Shown here in pieces: positions 1-7,692 of a stretch of DNA of 64,000 nucleotides (position 1 is its first letter; each line of letters begins with the position of its first letter). The notes under the pieces were generated by a model. It saw only the letters and a list, made by a program, of their open reading frames with translations, ran no database searches and was not told where the DNA came from. The translations under genes were made by a program, and so were the position numbers. Source of the stretch: Actinoplanes lobatus (GTDB lineage Bacteria; Actinomycetota; Actinomycetes; Mycobacteriales; Micromonosporaceae); assembly GCF_014205215.1 (NCBI RefSeq), contig NZ_JACHNC010000001.1, positions 7,622,501-7,686,500 on the forward strand. Reading direction: 5' to 3'.

Positions 1-2
1 GC

Positions 3-251
3 GCCCGCGAGCACTCCGACCGGCGCATCATCACGCTGCGCAGCGGTGGGCACATCCAGGAACGGGCGGACGAGTTCTTCGGCCCGCTCGCCCACCGCCT
101 CGACGCCGTGATGTCGCACTACCCGCCCCAGTTGCTGGAACAGGTCGAGGCGTTCATGGCCGACCTGAACACCGCCATGGACAGCCATCTCACGGAACAG
201 CACGCGGTGACGCCACGATCCCTGCGCACCCCGGATGGACGAACTCCCTGA
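3..251 (+). CDS. MarR-family transcriptional regulator, C-terminal part
   Basis: The gene is cut by the left edge of the window; the visible 82 codons run in frame from base 3 to a TGA at 249-251. The translation begins AREHSDRRIITLRSGG, which matches the wing region of MarR regulators (the D-R-R segment before a beta hairpin). A long dimerisation helix follows (ERADEFFGPLAHRL, then a leucine-rich stretch). MarR proteins bind DNA as dimers and usually repress a neighbouring gene, but the target lies outside the window. The family call rests on this tail only. Confidence 0.6.
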   Translation, partial: AREHSDRRIITLRSGGHIQERADEFFGPLAHRLDAVMSHYPPQLLEQVEAFMADLNTAMDSHLTEQHAVTPRSLRTPDGRTP

Positions 252-447
252 CCGGCTTGCTCCCCGCTGCGTTCAAGCAGGCATCCCAGCTTCACGGCCC
301 GCACTTTGGAAGGCCCGGTTTGGGGTGAGGGTGACCGGGGGCGCTCAGCCCGGATGGTGCGTCGCGGGCGTGCGCGGGCAGCGTGGTCGCGTGGTGCGGC
401 GGTAGGTGTGGTTCGGCGGGGGCTGGGTCGTGCGTACCGGAAAGGGT

Positions 448-909
448 TCAGAGGGTGAGGTGCATGTGGGTGCTGTGGGGGTCGGGTCGGTAGTCGGCGA
501 ACGGTGGGCAGGTTTGGAAGCCGAAGCGCTGGTAGAGGGCGCGGGCGGGGGCGAAGTAGTCGGCGGTGCCGGTTTCGAGGTAGAGGTCGGTGTAGTGGCG
601 GTGGCGGGCTTCGGTGATGAGGTGTTGCAGGAGGGTGGTGGCGACGCCGCGGCGTTGGGCGGTGGTGGCGGTGCGCATGGATTTGATTTCGGCGGTGGTG
701 GGGTCGTGGTGTTTGAGGGCGGCGCAGCCGACGAGGTGGGGGCCGTCGTGGGCGGTCCAGAGGGTGATGTCGGGTGTGCGCAGCCCGCCCAGGTCGAGGG
801 CGTGTTTGCTGTCGGGTGGGCTGGTGGCGCGCATGTCGTCGACGTGTTGTTGCAGGAGGGCGGCGATGTCGGGGGCGGTGAGGTCGTTGATGGTGATGTG
901 CAGGGTCAC
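448..909 (-). CDS. GNAT-family N-acetyltransferase
   Basis: A 153-residue protein of normal GNAT length. The acetyl-CoA binding motif is visible as QRRGVATTLLQHL (about residues 85-97), and the C-terminal beta-bulge region reads YQRFGFQTCPPF. GNAT enzymes transfer an acetyl group from acetyl-CoA to an amine; the substrate cannot be told. The GTG start overlaps the stop of the upstream phosphatase gene (GTGA, 906-909), so it is probably translationally coupled and is the last gene of the riboswitch-controlled cbtB operon. A cobalt or cobalamin role is inferred from position only. Confidence 0.85.
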   Translation of the reverse strand: MTLHITINDLTAPDIAALLQQHVDDMRATSPPDSKHALDLGGLRTPDITLWTAHDGPHLVGCAALKHHDPTTAEIKSMRTATTAQRRGVATTLLQHLITEARHRHYTDLYLETGTADYFAPARALYQRFGFQTCPPFADYRPDPHSTHMHLTL

Positions 910-1451
910 GGGGTGGATTGTGGCAGGTGCAGGTGCCAGCCGTCGGGGTGGCGGGTGAGGCGGGCGACGGCGAGTGGGGCGATGTCGAGGCGGCGGATGG
1001 CGGTTGCCGGGAGGTCTAGGGCGGCGGCGAGTACCGCGCGGATGATCATGGGGTGGGCGACGGCGGTGAGGGTCGGCTCGGTTCGGGTGTGCAGCCAGGT
1101 GGTGGCGCGGGTGAGCAGCTGGGTGTGGGATTCGCCGCCGTGGGGTGCCGCTGCCGGGTCGGTGAGCCAGGTGTGCAGGTCGGCCGGGTCGATCTGGTCG
1201 AGGGTGTGGCCGGTCCAGGTGCCGTAGCCGGGGTCGGCGAGTGCCGGGTCGATGCCGGGGGTGGCGCCGAGCAGTGCGGCGGTTTCGCGGGCGGCGCGGG
1301 AGGGTGCGCTGGTCCAGGGGCCGCCGCCGCCGGGGATGTCAAGGGTGCCGGCGATGGTGCGGCCGGCTTCGTCGAGAGGGTCGTCGCCGCCGAACACGGC
1401 CCGGCGCAGGGCGCGGGTGTGTCCGGCGGCGATCAGCCGTAGCCCGGTCAC
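906..1451 (-). CDS. Histidine-phosphatase-superfamily protein with altered catalytic motif
   Basis: About 181 residues starting at the GTG at 1451, which overlaps the cbtA stop (GTGA, 1448-1451). The fold is supported by the N-terminal strand LRLIAAGHTRA, a central S-P-S-R-A-A-R-E segment (residues 50-57 or so), an H-G-G-E-S loop and a late AVAHPMIIR strand with the second conserved His. Relatives beside CbtA normally carry a His-Gly pair in the first motif (HG-x-T); here the aligned residues read A-A-G-H-T, so the nucleophilic His seems lost or shifted. Family members include alpha-ribazole phosphatase, which fits the cobalamin context, but activity is uncertain. Confidence 0.75.
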   Translation of the reverse strand: MTGLRLIAAGHTRALRRAVFGGDDPLDEAGRTIAGTLDIPGGGGPWTSAPSRAARETAALLGATPGIDPALADPGYGTWTGHTLDQIDPADLHTWLTDPAAAPHGGESHTQLLTRATTWLHTRTEPTLTAVAHPMIIRAVLAAALDLPATAIRRLDIAPLAVARLTRHPDGWHLHLPQSTP

Positions 1452-2170
1452 GGAAAAGTGACGGGGGTTTCGGTGCGGTGGGCGAGGCGGGCGAGCAGGC
1501 CCGCGAAGCCGAGGCCGAGGGTGGTCCAGAGGATGGTCTGGGTGCCGAGTGAGGTGATCCGGAAGTCCCACAGCAGGGTTGCGGGGAAGTCGGCGGGGAC
1601 CTCGTCGAAGGTGGGCAGGAGGGTGTAGGCGATGGTGACGACCACCAGGAGGGCGGCGGTGGCGGCGGTGGCGCGGGCCCAGGGGTGGGTTTGGGTGCGG
1701 GCCGCGAGGGCGGCGGCCCAGACGGCGGCGAGGCCGAGGGCGAGGGCGGCGAGGTAGGCGGCGGTGCGCTGGTCGATGGTGGCCGGGTCGCCGACGGCGG
1801 GTGGGTTGGGTGGGTATTTGAGGTAGGGCACCAGGACGATGCCGGTCCAGGCCGCTGCGGCGAGGCCGAGGGCGGCGGTGGTGTCGCCGGTGGTGTGCAG
1901 GCGGCGTCGCAGGACGGTGTAGGCGGTGGCGAGGATGCCGCCGAGTGCGATGCCGTAGAGGCCGGTGGCGAGGAACAGGCCGGGGCCGGACTGGACGTCG
2001 CGGGAGACGAGGGCGTCGCCGGCGGGTGTGCCGGCTTCTTCGATGGCGATGGCCGCGTTGATGTGCGGTTCACCGGCGAGGTAGGCGAACGTTCCGGCGA
2101 GCAGTCCGGCGATGAGGCCGGCGAGTAGTCCCCTCAGCAGCAGTTGCGGGTAGCTGGGGGTCAGTGGCAC
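1448..2170 (-). CDS. cbtA: CbtA-type cobalt transporter subunit
   Basis: About 240 residues. The GTG at 2170 was chosen because it overlaps the end of cbtB by 10 bases and gives the typical CbtA start (VPLTPSYPQLLLRGLLAGL). The reading frame extends further upstream, but only into the riboswitch. Several hydrophobic segments are visible: RGLLAGLIAGLLAGTFAYLA, GLFLATGLYGIALGGIL, an AALGLAAAAWTGIVLVPYL segment with the conserved PYLKYPPNPPAVG loop, and two later segments. CbtA is a predicted integral-membrane partner of CbtB in cobalamin-regulated cobalt uptake. The order cbtB-cbtA under a cobalamin riboswitch is the standard arrangement. Confidence 0.92.
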   Translation of the reverse strand: MPLTPSYPQLLLRGLLAGLIAGLLAGTFAYLAGEPHINAAIAIEEAGTPAGDALVSRDVQSGPGLFLATGLYGIALGGILATAYTVLRRRLHTTGDTTAALGLAAAAWTGIVLVPYLKYPPNPPAVGDPATIDQRTAAYLAALALGLAAVWAAALAARTQTHPWARATAATAALLVVVTIAYTLLPTFDEVPADFPATLLWDFRITSLGTQTILWTTLGLGFAGLLARLAHRTETPVTFP

Positions 2171-2355
2171 GGAACACCGAGCAGGTGGCGTCCGTCGTGC
2201 ATGAGTTCGTGCAGGTACATGCCGGACTGGGAGAGGGCGCCCTGGTCGAAGGCGACGAGGTAGGCCAGCAGCAGCATGATGCCGGTGAAGCCGGCGGCGG
2301 TGGCCAGCAGTGTGGGGGAGACGGTGGGGGTGGTGAGCGCTTGTGCCTTGGGCAT
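2161..2355 (-). CDS. cbtB: CbtB cobalt transporter small subunit
   Basis: A 64-residue protein with one transmembrane helix (about residues 18-38, ATAAGFTGIMLLLAYLVAF) and the characteristic His-rich C terminus MYLHELMHDGRHLLGVPCH, which probably binds the metal. This size and layout are diagnostic for CbtB. It is the first gene after the cobalamin riboswitch, with AGGAGG about 7 bases ahead of the ATG at 2355, and its end overlaps cbtA. Cobalamin binding to the leader should switch off the operon when B12 is plentiful. Confidence 0.93.
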   Translation of the reverse strand: MPKAQALTTPTVSPTLLATAAGFTGIMLLLAYLVAFDQGALSQSGMYLHELMHDGRHLLGVPCH

Positions 2356-2384
2356 GGCGGATCAACCTCCTACGGGATGACGCG

Positions 2385-2515
2385 TCCCGATCGATGGGGC
2401 CTGCGGCGCGTGAGCGTCCTGACTCACCGGCCCCGTGGGGCTGGTTCACAGTGGCGCGACCGCACCGGACTTTCACCGGATTTCCCTCAGCGCACCGCAG
2501 ATTGGATTTTCAACC
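2385..2515 (-). promoter_or_regulatory. Cobalamin (AdoCbl) riboswitch
   Basis: On the reverse strand the leader contains the consensus blocks of the cobalamin riboswitch in the right order: GGGAAATCCGGTGAAAGTCC (P3-P4 core), then GCCACTGT (the B12-box-type motif), then GTGAGTCAGGACGC further on. It lies directly ahead of the cbtB Shine-Dalgarno AGGAGG. The 5' edge is approximate. The usual mechanism in actinobacteria is occlusion of the ribosome site, which fits the short distance to the start codon. Confidence 0.92.
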
Positions 2516-2582
2516 TATCGGCCGGGGTGGGCCGGGCACAACCGTCGGGCGGTAGCATCCACGCCGGTCTACGGGGTCGGGG

Positions 2583-3761
2583 GTGTGTGTCGTGGTGGTG
2601 CGGTGGCCGGTGGCGGTGGTGGCCGGGCTGGTGGTGTCGGTGGCGGTGCCGGTTCCGCGGCAGGCGTGGGCGGCGCAGTGCCTGGGTCCGAAGCCGGTGG
2701 TGTCGGCGGTGCCGGCGGAGTTGAAGGCGTACGCGCCGGCGCGGTTGGCGGGGTTGGCGACCGGGGCCGGGGTGCGGGTGGCGGTGGTCGATTCCGGTGT
2801 CGATGCGCGGCATCCGCAGCTCAAGGGTCATGTGGTGGCGGGCCGGGATTTTCTGCGTAACGAGTTCGCGGGCCGCCGGGACTGTGTGGGGCACGGGACC
2901 GGGGTGGCCGGGATCATCGCGGCGGGCGCGGATGCCGGTAGTGGGGTGCAGGGTTTGGCGCCGGGGGTGACGATCGTGCCGGTGCGGGTCAGTGAGCAGC
3001 AGGACATCGACGAGACGACGGCGACGGCGTCGGGCGGGAGTTCGCAGACGTTCGCGCAGGGGATTCGGTGGGCGGTGGGGCCGGGTCACGCCCAGGTGAT
3101 CAACATCTCGCTGGTGATGCCGCAGGAGAGCGAGGCGGTGGAGTCGGCGATCGCGGACGCGGTGGCGGCGGGGGTGATCGTGGTGGCGGCGGCCGGTAAC
3201 GACGGCCCGGACGCGGGTGTGGTGTATCCGGCGGCGTATCCGGGGGTGATCGGTGTCGGGGCGGTCGGCGCGGACGGGTTGCGGGCGTCGTATTCGCAGG
3301 TCGGTGAGCATGTGGATCTGGTGGCGTTCGGGGATGTGACGGTGGCGTCGCCGGTGGCCGGTCATCAGGTGGTGCAGGGGACGAGTTTCGCGACGCCGTT
3401 CGTGACGGCGACGGTGGCGCTGTTGAAGCAGCGGTTTCCGCGGGAGAACGCGGCGCAGATAACCCGGCGGTTGTTGCGGTCGGTGGATCCGGCGCCGGGT
3501 GGTGCGCGCAGTGACGAGTACGGGTACGGGCTGTTGAATCCGTATCGGGCGCTGTCGGAGGAGGCGGGCCCGGTGGTGGCCGCGGCTCCTCGTGTGGTGG
3601 CGGCGCCGCGGCGGGTGGCGGATTCGTCGGAGTGGGTGCGGGCGGGCTGGTTCGCGGCCGGTGGTGCCGGGCTGGCGGTGCTGGCCGGTGTGGTGGCGGT
3701 GGTGGTGGGGCGGGGTCGGCGTCGCGGTTGGCGGGCCGGTCATGATCGAATGCCGGGATGA
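2583..3761 (+). CDS. Mycosin-like S8 serine protease (type VII secretion-associated family)
   Basis: Up to 392 residues; the exact start among the clustered GTG codons 2583-2598 is uncertain. A signal peptide (about residues 8-30, ending AWA) precedes a subtilisin domain with Asp70 (VVDSG), His104 (GHGTGVAG), oxyanion Asn206 (AAAGNDG) and Ser268 (GTSFATP). A C-terminal transmembrane helix (about 350-372) is followed by an Arg-rich cytoplasmic tail. This layout is that of mycosins (MycP), membrane-anchored proteases of ESX systems. No EccB/C/D/E or WXG100 gene lies in the window, so it is an orphan copy. Its stop overlaps the next gene (ATGATG), implying coupling to the SUFU-domain protein. 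Confidence 0.9.
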   Translation: MCVVVVRWPVAVVAGLVVSVAVPVPRQAWAAQCLGPKPVVSAVPAELKAYAPARLAGLATGAGVRVAVVDSGVDARHPQLKGHVVAGRDFLRNEFAGRRDCVGHGTGVAGIIAAGADAGSGVQGLAPGVTIVPVRVSEQQDIDETTATASGGSSQTFAQGIRWAVGPGHAQVINISLVMPQESEAVESAIADAVAAGVIVVAAAGNDGPDAGVVYPAAYPGVIGVGAVGADGLRASYSQVGEHVDLVAFGDVTVASPVAGHQVVQGTSFATPFVTATVALLKQRFPRENAAQITRRLLRSVDPAPGGARSDEYGYGLLNPYRALSEEAGPVVAAAPRVVAAPRRVADSSEWVRAGWFAAGGAGLAVLAGVVAVVVGRGRRRGWRAGHDRMPG

Positions 3762-4249
3762 TGTGGGACGCGGTCACCGAGGCGATGGGCGGGCTGTATC
3801 CGGATGAGCGGCCGTGGCATGTGACGTATCCGGATGAGGGTTACCGGTTGCGGGCGGCGTCGGCGTATCCGGCGGCCGGGCACTGGCATCTGGTCGGGTA
3901 CGGGCTGGGTGAGCGCTGGGGTTTCGAGTTGACGTTGCGGGTGGCCCGCGGTGTCGAGGAGCAGCCGCCACAGTGGCCGTTCGTGTTGTTGGATCAGGTG
4001 GCGGCGTATGTGGCGTCGTTGGACGGTCCGGTGGAGGACGGCCAGTGGATCAACTGGGGTGCTCCGGTGACGGGGTTTCCGCACACGGACGGCCCGGACA
4101 CCGGTTTGACGGTGTTGATCCTGACGGAGGACCCGCAGTTGGGTGGCGGCCGGTTCCTGCAACTGGTGGGGGTGACGGCGGCGGAGGCCGACGGGCGGGT
4201 GGAGGTTCCGGAGGATCCGCTGATGGTGACCGACCCGGCTCGGGCGTGA
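3758..4249 (+). CDS. Suppressor-of-fused (SUFU) domain protein
   Basis: A 163-residue protein. The features of the bacterial SUFU domain are present: W-H-V-T-Y-P near the start, YGLGERWGFELTLRV (about residues 48-62), the W-P-F-V-L-L-DQVAAYV helix, and a long GLTVLILTEDPQLGGGRFLQLVGVT stretch shown here as separate parts (GLTVLILTED, then FLQLVGVT). In bacteria this domain often occurs as an immunity or protein-binding module. The ATG overlaps the mycosin stop, so the two are probably translated together. Whether it binds or protects against the protease is unknown. Confidence 0.82.
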   Translation: MMWDAVTEAMGGLYPDERPWHVTYPDEGYRLRAASAYPAAGHWHLVGYGLGERWGFELTLRVARGVEEQPPQWPFVLLDQVAAYVASLDGPVEDGQWINWGAPVTGFPHTDGPDTGLTVLILTEDPQLGGGRFLQLVGVTAAEADGRVEVPEDPLMVTDPARA

Positions 4250-4315
4250 CGCGTTCACCCGTCCGGGTGGTGTGGGTTGCTGGCTGTGGGCGGCCGGGGT
4301 TTCTAGTCTGGGTGG

Positions 4316-4882
4316 ATGTCTACCGAGATCAGTGACCTGCTGGGCCGTGCCGTGCCCGCTGTTTCGGCCCTGGTGGCGGGGGTGCGTGACGAGCAGTTGG
4401 GGCATGCCACGCCGTGTGCCGAGTTCCAGGTTCGTGACCTGCTGAATCATCTGTTTCAGGTGGTCCACAACTTTCAGCTGGTGGCGGCGCGGTCGGAGGT
4501 CGACTGGAGTGTCACGCCGGACAGTCTGACCGGCGGGTGGCGCGAGGATTTCGCGGTCGAGGCCGCCGGGATGGTCGCGGCGTGGTCGGATCCGGTGGTG
4601 CTGGACGGGGTGTCGCCGGGGATGGGGCTGCCGCAGCGGACGCTCGGTTTGATGATGGTGGTGGACCTGGTGGTGCACGGCTGGGATCTGGCGCATGCCA
4701 CGGGGCAGCCGTATGAGGTGGATCCGGCGTTGTTGCCGCCGACGGCGGAGTTCCTGGATTCGATGGGGGAGATGGGCCGGCAGATGGGTGCGTTCGGGCC
4801 GGCGGTGACGGTCGGTGCGGGGGCGGACCGGTTCGCGCAGTTGCTGGCGGTGACCGGTCGTGATCCGTCGTGGCGGGCCTAG
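4316..4882 (+). CDS. TIGR03086-type DinB-like metal-binding protein
   Basis: A 188-residue protein of the DinB/maleylpyruvate-isomerase N-domain superfamily. The N-terminal helix bundle has TPCAEFQVRDLLNHLF (about residues 31-46), where the D-L-x-x-H pattern supplies the first metal ligand, and a later VDLVVHGWDLAHATG (about 120-134) supplies the H-x-W-D-L ligand pair. Such actinobacterial proteins are thought to act in mycothiol-dependent chemistry, but the substrate is not known. It stands alone downstream of the SUFU gene with a 66-base gap. Confidence 0.85.
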   Translation: MSTEISDLLGRAVPAVSALVAGVRDEQLGHATPCAEFQVRDLLNHLFQVVHNFQLVAARSEVDWSVTPDSLTGGWREDFAVEAAGMVAAWSDPVVLDGVSPGMGLPQRTLGLMMVVDLVVHGWDLAHATGQPYEVDPALLPPTAEFLDSMGEMGRQMGAFGPAVTVGAGADRFAQLLAVTGRDPSWRA

Positions 4883-4972
4883 CCGTCAGGCGTTCTTCTC
4901 ACGCTGAGTGGTTTCCCCTTTTTCCGGTACGGGTGAGCCGCGGTGTGCGCGGATCGTGCAGAATGGCCGGTC

Positions 4973-5782
4973 ATGCGACGTATCGTCTCCGGTCTCTGTC
5001 TGCTCGCCGTGGTGCTTGCCGGTTGCGCGCGGCCGGGGACCAGCCCGCAGGACACACCGTCGAGCACGCCCGCGCAGTGGAGCACCCATGCGGCCACCGT
5101 GACGGCTGTGACGTCCGGGCCCGGCGTCACCGCGGTGACGGTGCACGTGGCGGCGCTGACCGGGCCGGACGGGTGTTCCCGTAACGTGCGGGTGGCCCGC
5201 ACGGAGGAGGAGAACGAAACGGTTTTCGTGTCCGTGACCGAGGAGTCGATGCTGTCGTCGGTGCACGGCGCCTGCCCCGGCAGTACCCCGGTGACCGTGA
5301 CGGTGACGTCGCCGGTCCCGTTCGGGACCCGGGTCGTGACGGTCAACCAGCAGCCGTGGGCGCTGCGGGGCGGCGTGTACCAGCGTTGCGATGCCGAGCT
5401 CGGCTGCAACCCGCCCGGCGATCACTGTGACGCGACGTGGACGCGGGCGGCGGTGCGCGGCCTGGACGTGTCGCGTCATTCCCAGGGCTCGGTCGAGTCG
5501 TGCGACGCGGACTGGCTGGTCATGACCGTCCCGGACGATCCGGCCGCGTGCGGTGCCGAGGTGCGGCCGGGCTGCGAGGTGAACACGGCGGTCCGCCGCT
5601 ACTTCCTGCGCGCCGCCGATGCGGGCTGGTCCCTGGTGGCGCGCACCAAGGCGGCGGGCTGCGCGGCGATCCGCACCGCCGATCCGTCGTTTCCGCAGGC
5701 GCGGTGTGCGGATCTGCCGGCGCCGGGCCGTTTCGTGACCTCGGCGCCGCCGCTGCCGTCGGACGCCCCGCCCGGCGGCTGA
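4973..5782 (+). CDS. Putative secreted lipoprotein
   Basis: About 269 residues from the ATG at 4973; an earlier in-frame start would put extra residues before the signal peptide. The signal is MRRIVSGLCLLAVVLAGC, with a lipobox L-A-G-C, so Cys18 should be lipidated. The mature part is Ser/Thr-rich, then has strings of short beta strands (TAVTSGPGVTAVTVHVAAL) and eight or more Cys residues, suggesting a disulfide-stabilised extracytoplasmic domain. No family was recognised. It lies convergent to the epoxide hydrolase gene with only 1 base between the stops. Confidence 0.75.
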   Translation: MRRIVSGLCLLAVVLAGCARPGTSPQDTPSSTPAQWSTHAATVTAVTSGPGVTAVTVHVAALTGPDGCSRNVRVARTEEENETVFVSVTEESMLSSVHGACPGSTPVTVTVTSPVPFGTRVVTVNQQPWALRGGVYQRCDAELGCNPPGDHCDATWTRAAVRGLDVSRHSQGSVESCDADWLVMTVPDDPAACGAEVRPGCEVNTAVRRYFLRAADAGWSLVARTKAAGCAAIRTADPSFPQARCADLPAPGRFVTSAPPLPSDAPPGG

Positions 5783-5783
5783 A

Positions 5784-6932
5784 CTAGCGCAGCTTGTGGA
5801 AGAACGTGCGGATGTCGTCGACCAGCGGTTCGGGTGCTTCCATGGCGAGGAAGTGCCCGCCGTGGCCGAGTTCGGTCCAGTGCACGATGTGGTGGTCACG
5901 TTCGGCCCACGGCCGGATCGCGAGGTCCTGGGCGGAGACGAGCACGCCGGTGGGCACGGTCTTGCGCCCGCCGCCGCCGGGTGGGGTCGCGGAGAACTCC
6001 TCGTAGTAGATCTGGGCGGCGGAGGCGGCGGTGCCGGTCAGCCAGTAGATCGACACGTCGGTGAGGATGCGGTCGCGGTCGATGCTGTCCTCCGGCAGCC
6101 CCTCGTACGGGTCGGTGTGTTCCTTGAACTTCTCCACGATCCAGGCGAGCTGGCCGGCCGGGGAGTCGGTCAGGGCGTACCCGACGGTTTGTGGGCGTTT
6201 GGCGTTGCATTGCAGGTAGCCGTCGTTGAAGTTCTGCATGCCCTGCCAGCGTCGCTGGTCGGCCTCGCTGAGGCTGTCGAGTTCCCCGTCGGTGCCGGCC
6301 GGGACGGTGACCATTGCGGTGAGGTGGACGCCGATGACCCGCTGCGGGTCCTGCTCGCCCACCTCGGGGGCGATCCACGCGCCCCAGTCGTAGCCGTGTA
6401 CGCCGTACCGGTCGTGTCCGAGCCGGGCCATCAGTTCGGTGAGGATCGCGGCGATGCGGGCCGCGTTCATGCCGGGCCCGGCCAGTGGGGTGGAGAACCC
6501 GAATCCCGGCAGCGACGGGATCACCAGGTGGAAGGCGTCGGCGGGGTCACCGCCGTGGCTGCGCGGATCGGACAGGGGCCCGATGACGTCGAGGAAGTCG
6601 ACCACGCTGCCGGGCCAGCCGTGCAGCAGGATCAGCGCGGTGGCGTCCGGTTCGGGTGAGGGCACGTGCAGGAAGTGCAGGTTCTGCCCGTCGATGGTGG
6701 TCAGGTGCTGCAGGTGCCGGTTGAGGGCCGCCTCGTGGGTTCGCCAGTCGTAGCCGGTGCGCCAGTGGTCGGCGAGCTCCCGCAGGTAGCCGGCGGGAAC
6801 GCCGCGGCTCCAGCCGACCCCGGGCAGTTCCTGCGGCCACCGGGTGTTGGCCAGGCGGGCTTTCAGGTCGTCGAGCTGTGGCTGCGGGATGTCGATCCGG
6901 AACGGGCGCAGGCCCGGTTCGCTGTTGGTCAT
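5784..6932 (-). CDS. Epoxide hydrolase, EHN-domain alpha/beta hydrolase
   Basis: About 382 residues from the ATG at 6932. The N-terminal EHN domain ([18 protein letters not shown]) identifies the microsomal/juvenile-hormone-type epoxide hydrolase family. The oxyanion motif is HGWPGS, the nucleophile Asp sits in HGYDWGAW, and the catalytic His is in [13 protein letters not shown] near the C terminus. The lid contains Tyr residues (for example IYYEEF). The enzyme opens epoxides to diols; the substrate is unknown. Its start faces the TetR gene stop, 50 bases away on the same strand, so it could be cotranscribed with that gene. Confidence 0.9.
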   Translation of the reverse strand: MTNSEPGLRPFRIDIPQPQLDDLKARLANTRWPQELPGVGWSRGVPAGYLRELADHWRTGYDWRTHEAALNRHLQHLTTIDGQNLHFLHVPSPEPDATALILLHGWPGSVVDFLDVIGPLSDPRSHGGDPADAFHLVIPSLPGFGFSTPLAGPGMNAARIAAILTELMARLGHDRYGVHGYDWGAWIAPEVGEQDPQRVIGVHLTAMVTVPAGTDGELDSLSEADQRRWQGMQNFNDGYLQCNAKRPQTVGYALTDSPAGQLAWIVEKFKEHTDPYEGLPEDSIDRDRILTDVSIYWLTGTAASAAQIYYEEFSATPPGGGGRKTVPTGVLVSAQDLAIRPWAERDHHIVHWTELGHGGHFLAMEAPEPLVDDIRTFFHKLR

Positions 6933-6982
6933 GCGGCCCACGCTAGGGGCCGCTCAGGACACTTCCCGGCCTCAATGGGCGG

Positions 6983-7543
6983 TCACCGGGTGAGCCGGTG
7001 GGCGATGTCGCGGACGGCGGCGGCGATCTGCTCGTCGGTGGCGCCGAGCCCTTGGGCGGCGAACACGGTGGTGTTGATGCTGAGCAGCGCGACCCGGATC
7101 CGCAGGGTCTCCTCGACGGTCGCGTCCGGGCCGGTGACGACCTCGAACAGCGTGCGCAGCCGTTCGAACATGTTCTCCTTGCCGGGATGCAGATCCCGGA
7201 CGACATGCTGGTTGGCCAGGGCGAACTGCATGGTCTGCCGGCCGTGGTCCAGGCTCAGGCGCAGCATGCGGTCGATGACTTCGGCGCGCAGCTGCGGTCC
7301 GGGAGGCTGTTCGGTGGCCCAGGCGACCAGTTCGTCGAGGGCCGCGAGATGTTCGCCGAACAGGGACCGGACGATGTCTTCCTTGCTGTGGAAGTGGTAG
7401 TACAGCGCCGCCTTGGTGACGCCGAGGCGCTCGGCGATCTCCCGCAGTGAGGTGGCCTCGTAGCCGCGCTGGGTGAACAGTTCCAGCGCCACCCGTCGGA
7501 TGTCGGCCTTGGTGTCACTCTGCCGCCTCGACACGCCTGCCAT
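6983..7543 (-). CDS. TetR-family regulator of the adjacent efflux gene
   Basis: About 186 residues. The HTH region reads IRRVALELFTQRGYEATSLR, then EIAERLGVTKAALYYHFHSKEDI, here quoted in two parts: EIAERLGVTKAAL and YYHFHSKEDI. The ATG at 7543 has GGAG directly against it, so a GTG at 7534 with a 9-base spacing is a realistic alternative start. The gene is divergent from a DHA2-type exporter, and two 18-bp operators lie in the shared promoter region (7579-7618). It is therefore very likely the exporter's repressor and also controls itself; the inducer is unknown. Confidence 0.9.
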   Translation of the reverse strand: MAGVSRRQSDTKADIRRVALELFTQRGYEATSLREIAERLGVTKAALYYHFHSKEDIVRSLFGEHLAALDELVAWATEQPPGPQLRAEVIDRMLRLSLDHGRQTMQFALANQHVVRDLHPGKENMFERLRTLFEVVTGPDATVEETLRIRVALLSINTTVFAAQGLGATDEQIAAAVRDIAHRLTR

Positions 7544-7578
7544 CTCCTCTCGCCCGGTTGTCCTCAGCATAGTTGCTA

Positions 7579-7618
7579 ACTTGCCGACCGGTAAGTTACA
7601 ACTTACCTGTCGGCAAGT
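7579..7618. promoter_or_regulatory. Paired TetR operators between tetR and MFS genes
   Basis: Site 1 is ACTTGCCGACCGGTAAGT (7579-7596). Site 2 is ACTTACCTGTCGGCAAGT (7601-7618), the reverse complement of site 1 with one mismatch. Each site is itself nearly palindromic, the spacer is 4 bases, and the centres are 22 bp apart (two helical turns). This suggests two regulator dimers binding side by side over both divergent promoters. Confidence 0.85.
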
Positions 7619-7692
7619 AAAGGATGCGGGTGAGTACCCCGCGAGTCCCGGCCGCCGAGCGGCAACGCGATCGTCGAAGGAAGGCAAGCATC

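Noticed and set aside
4886..5899. Long reverse-strand open frame of 337 codons
   Set aside because: It is Arg/His/Pro-rich, overlaps the lipoprotein and epoxide hydrolase genes, and has no domain sense; typical antisense openness of high-GC DNA.
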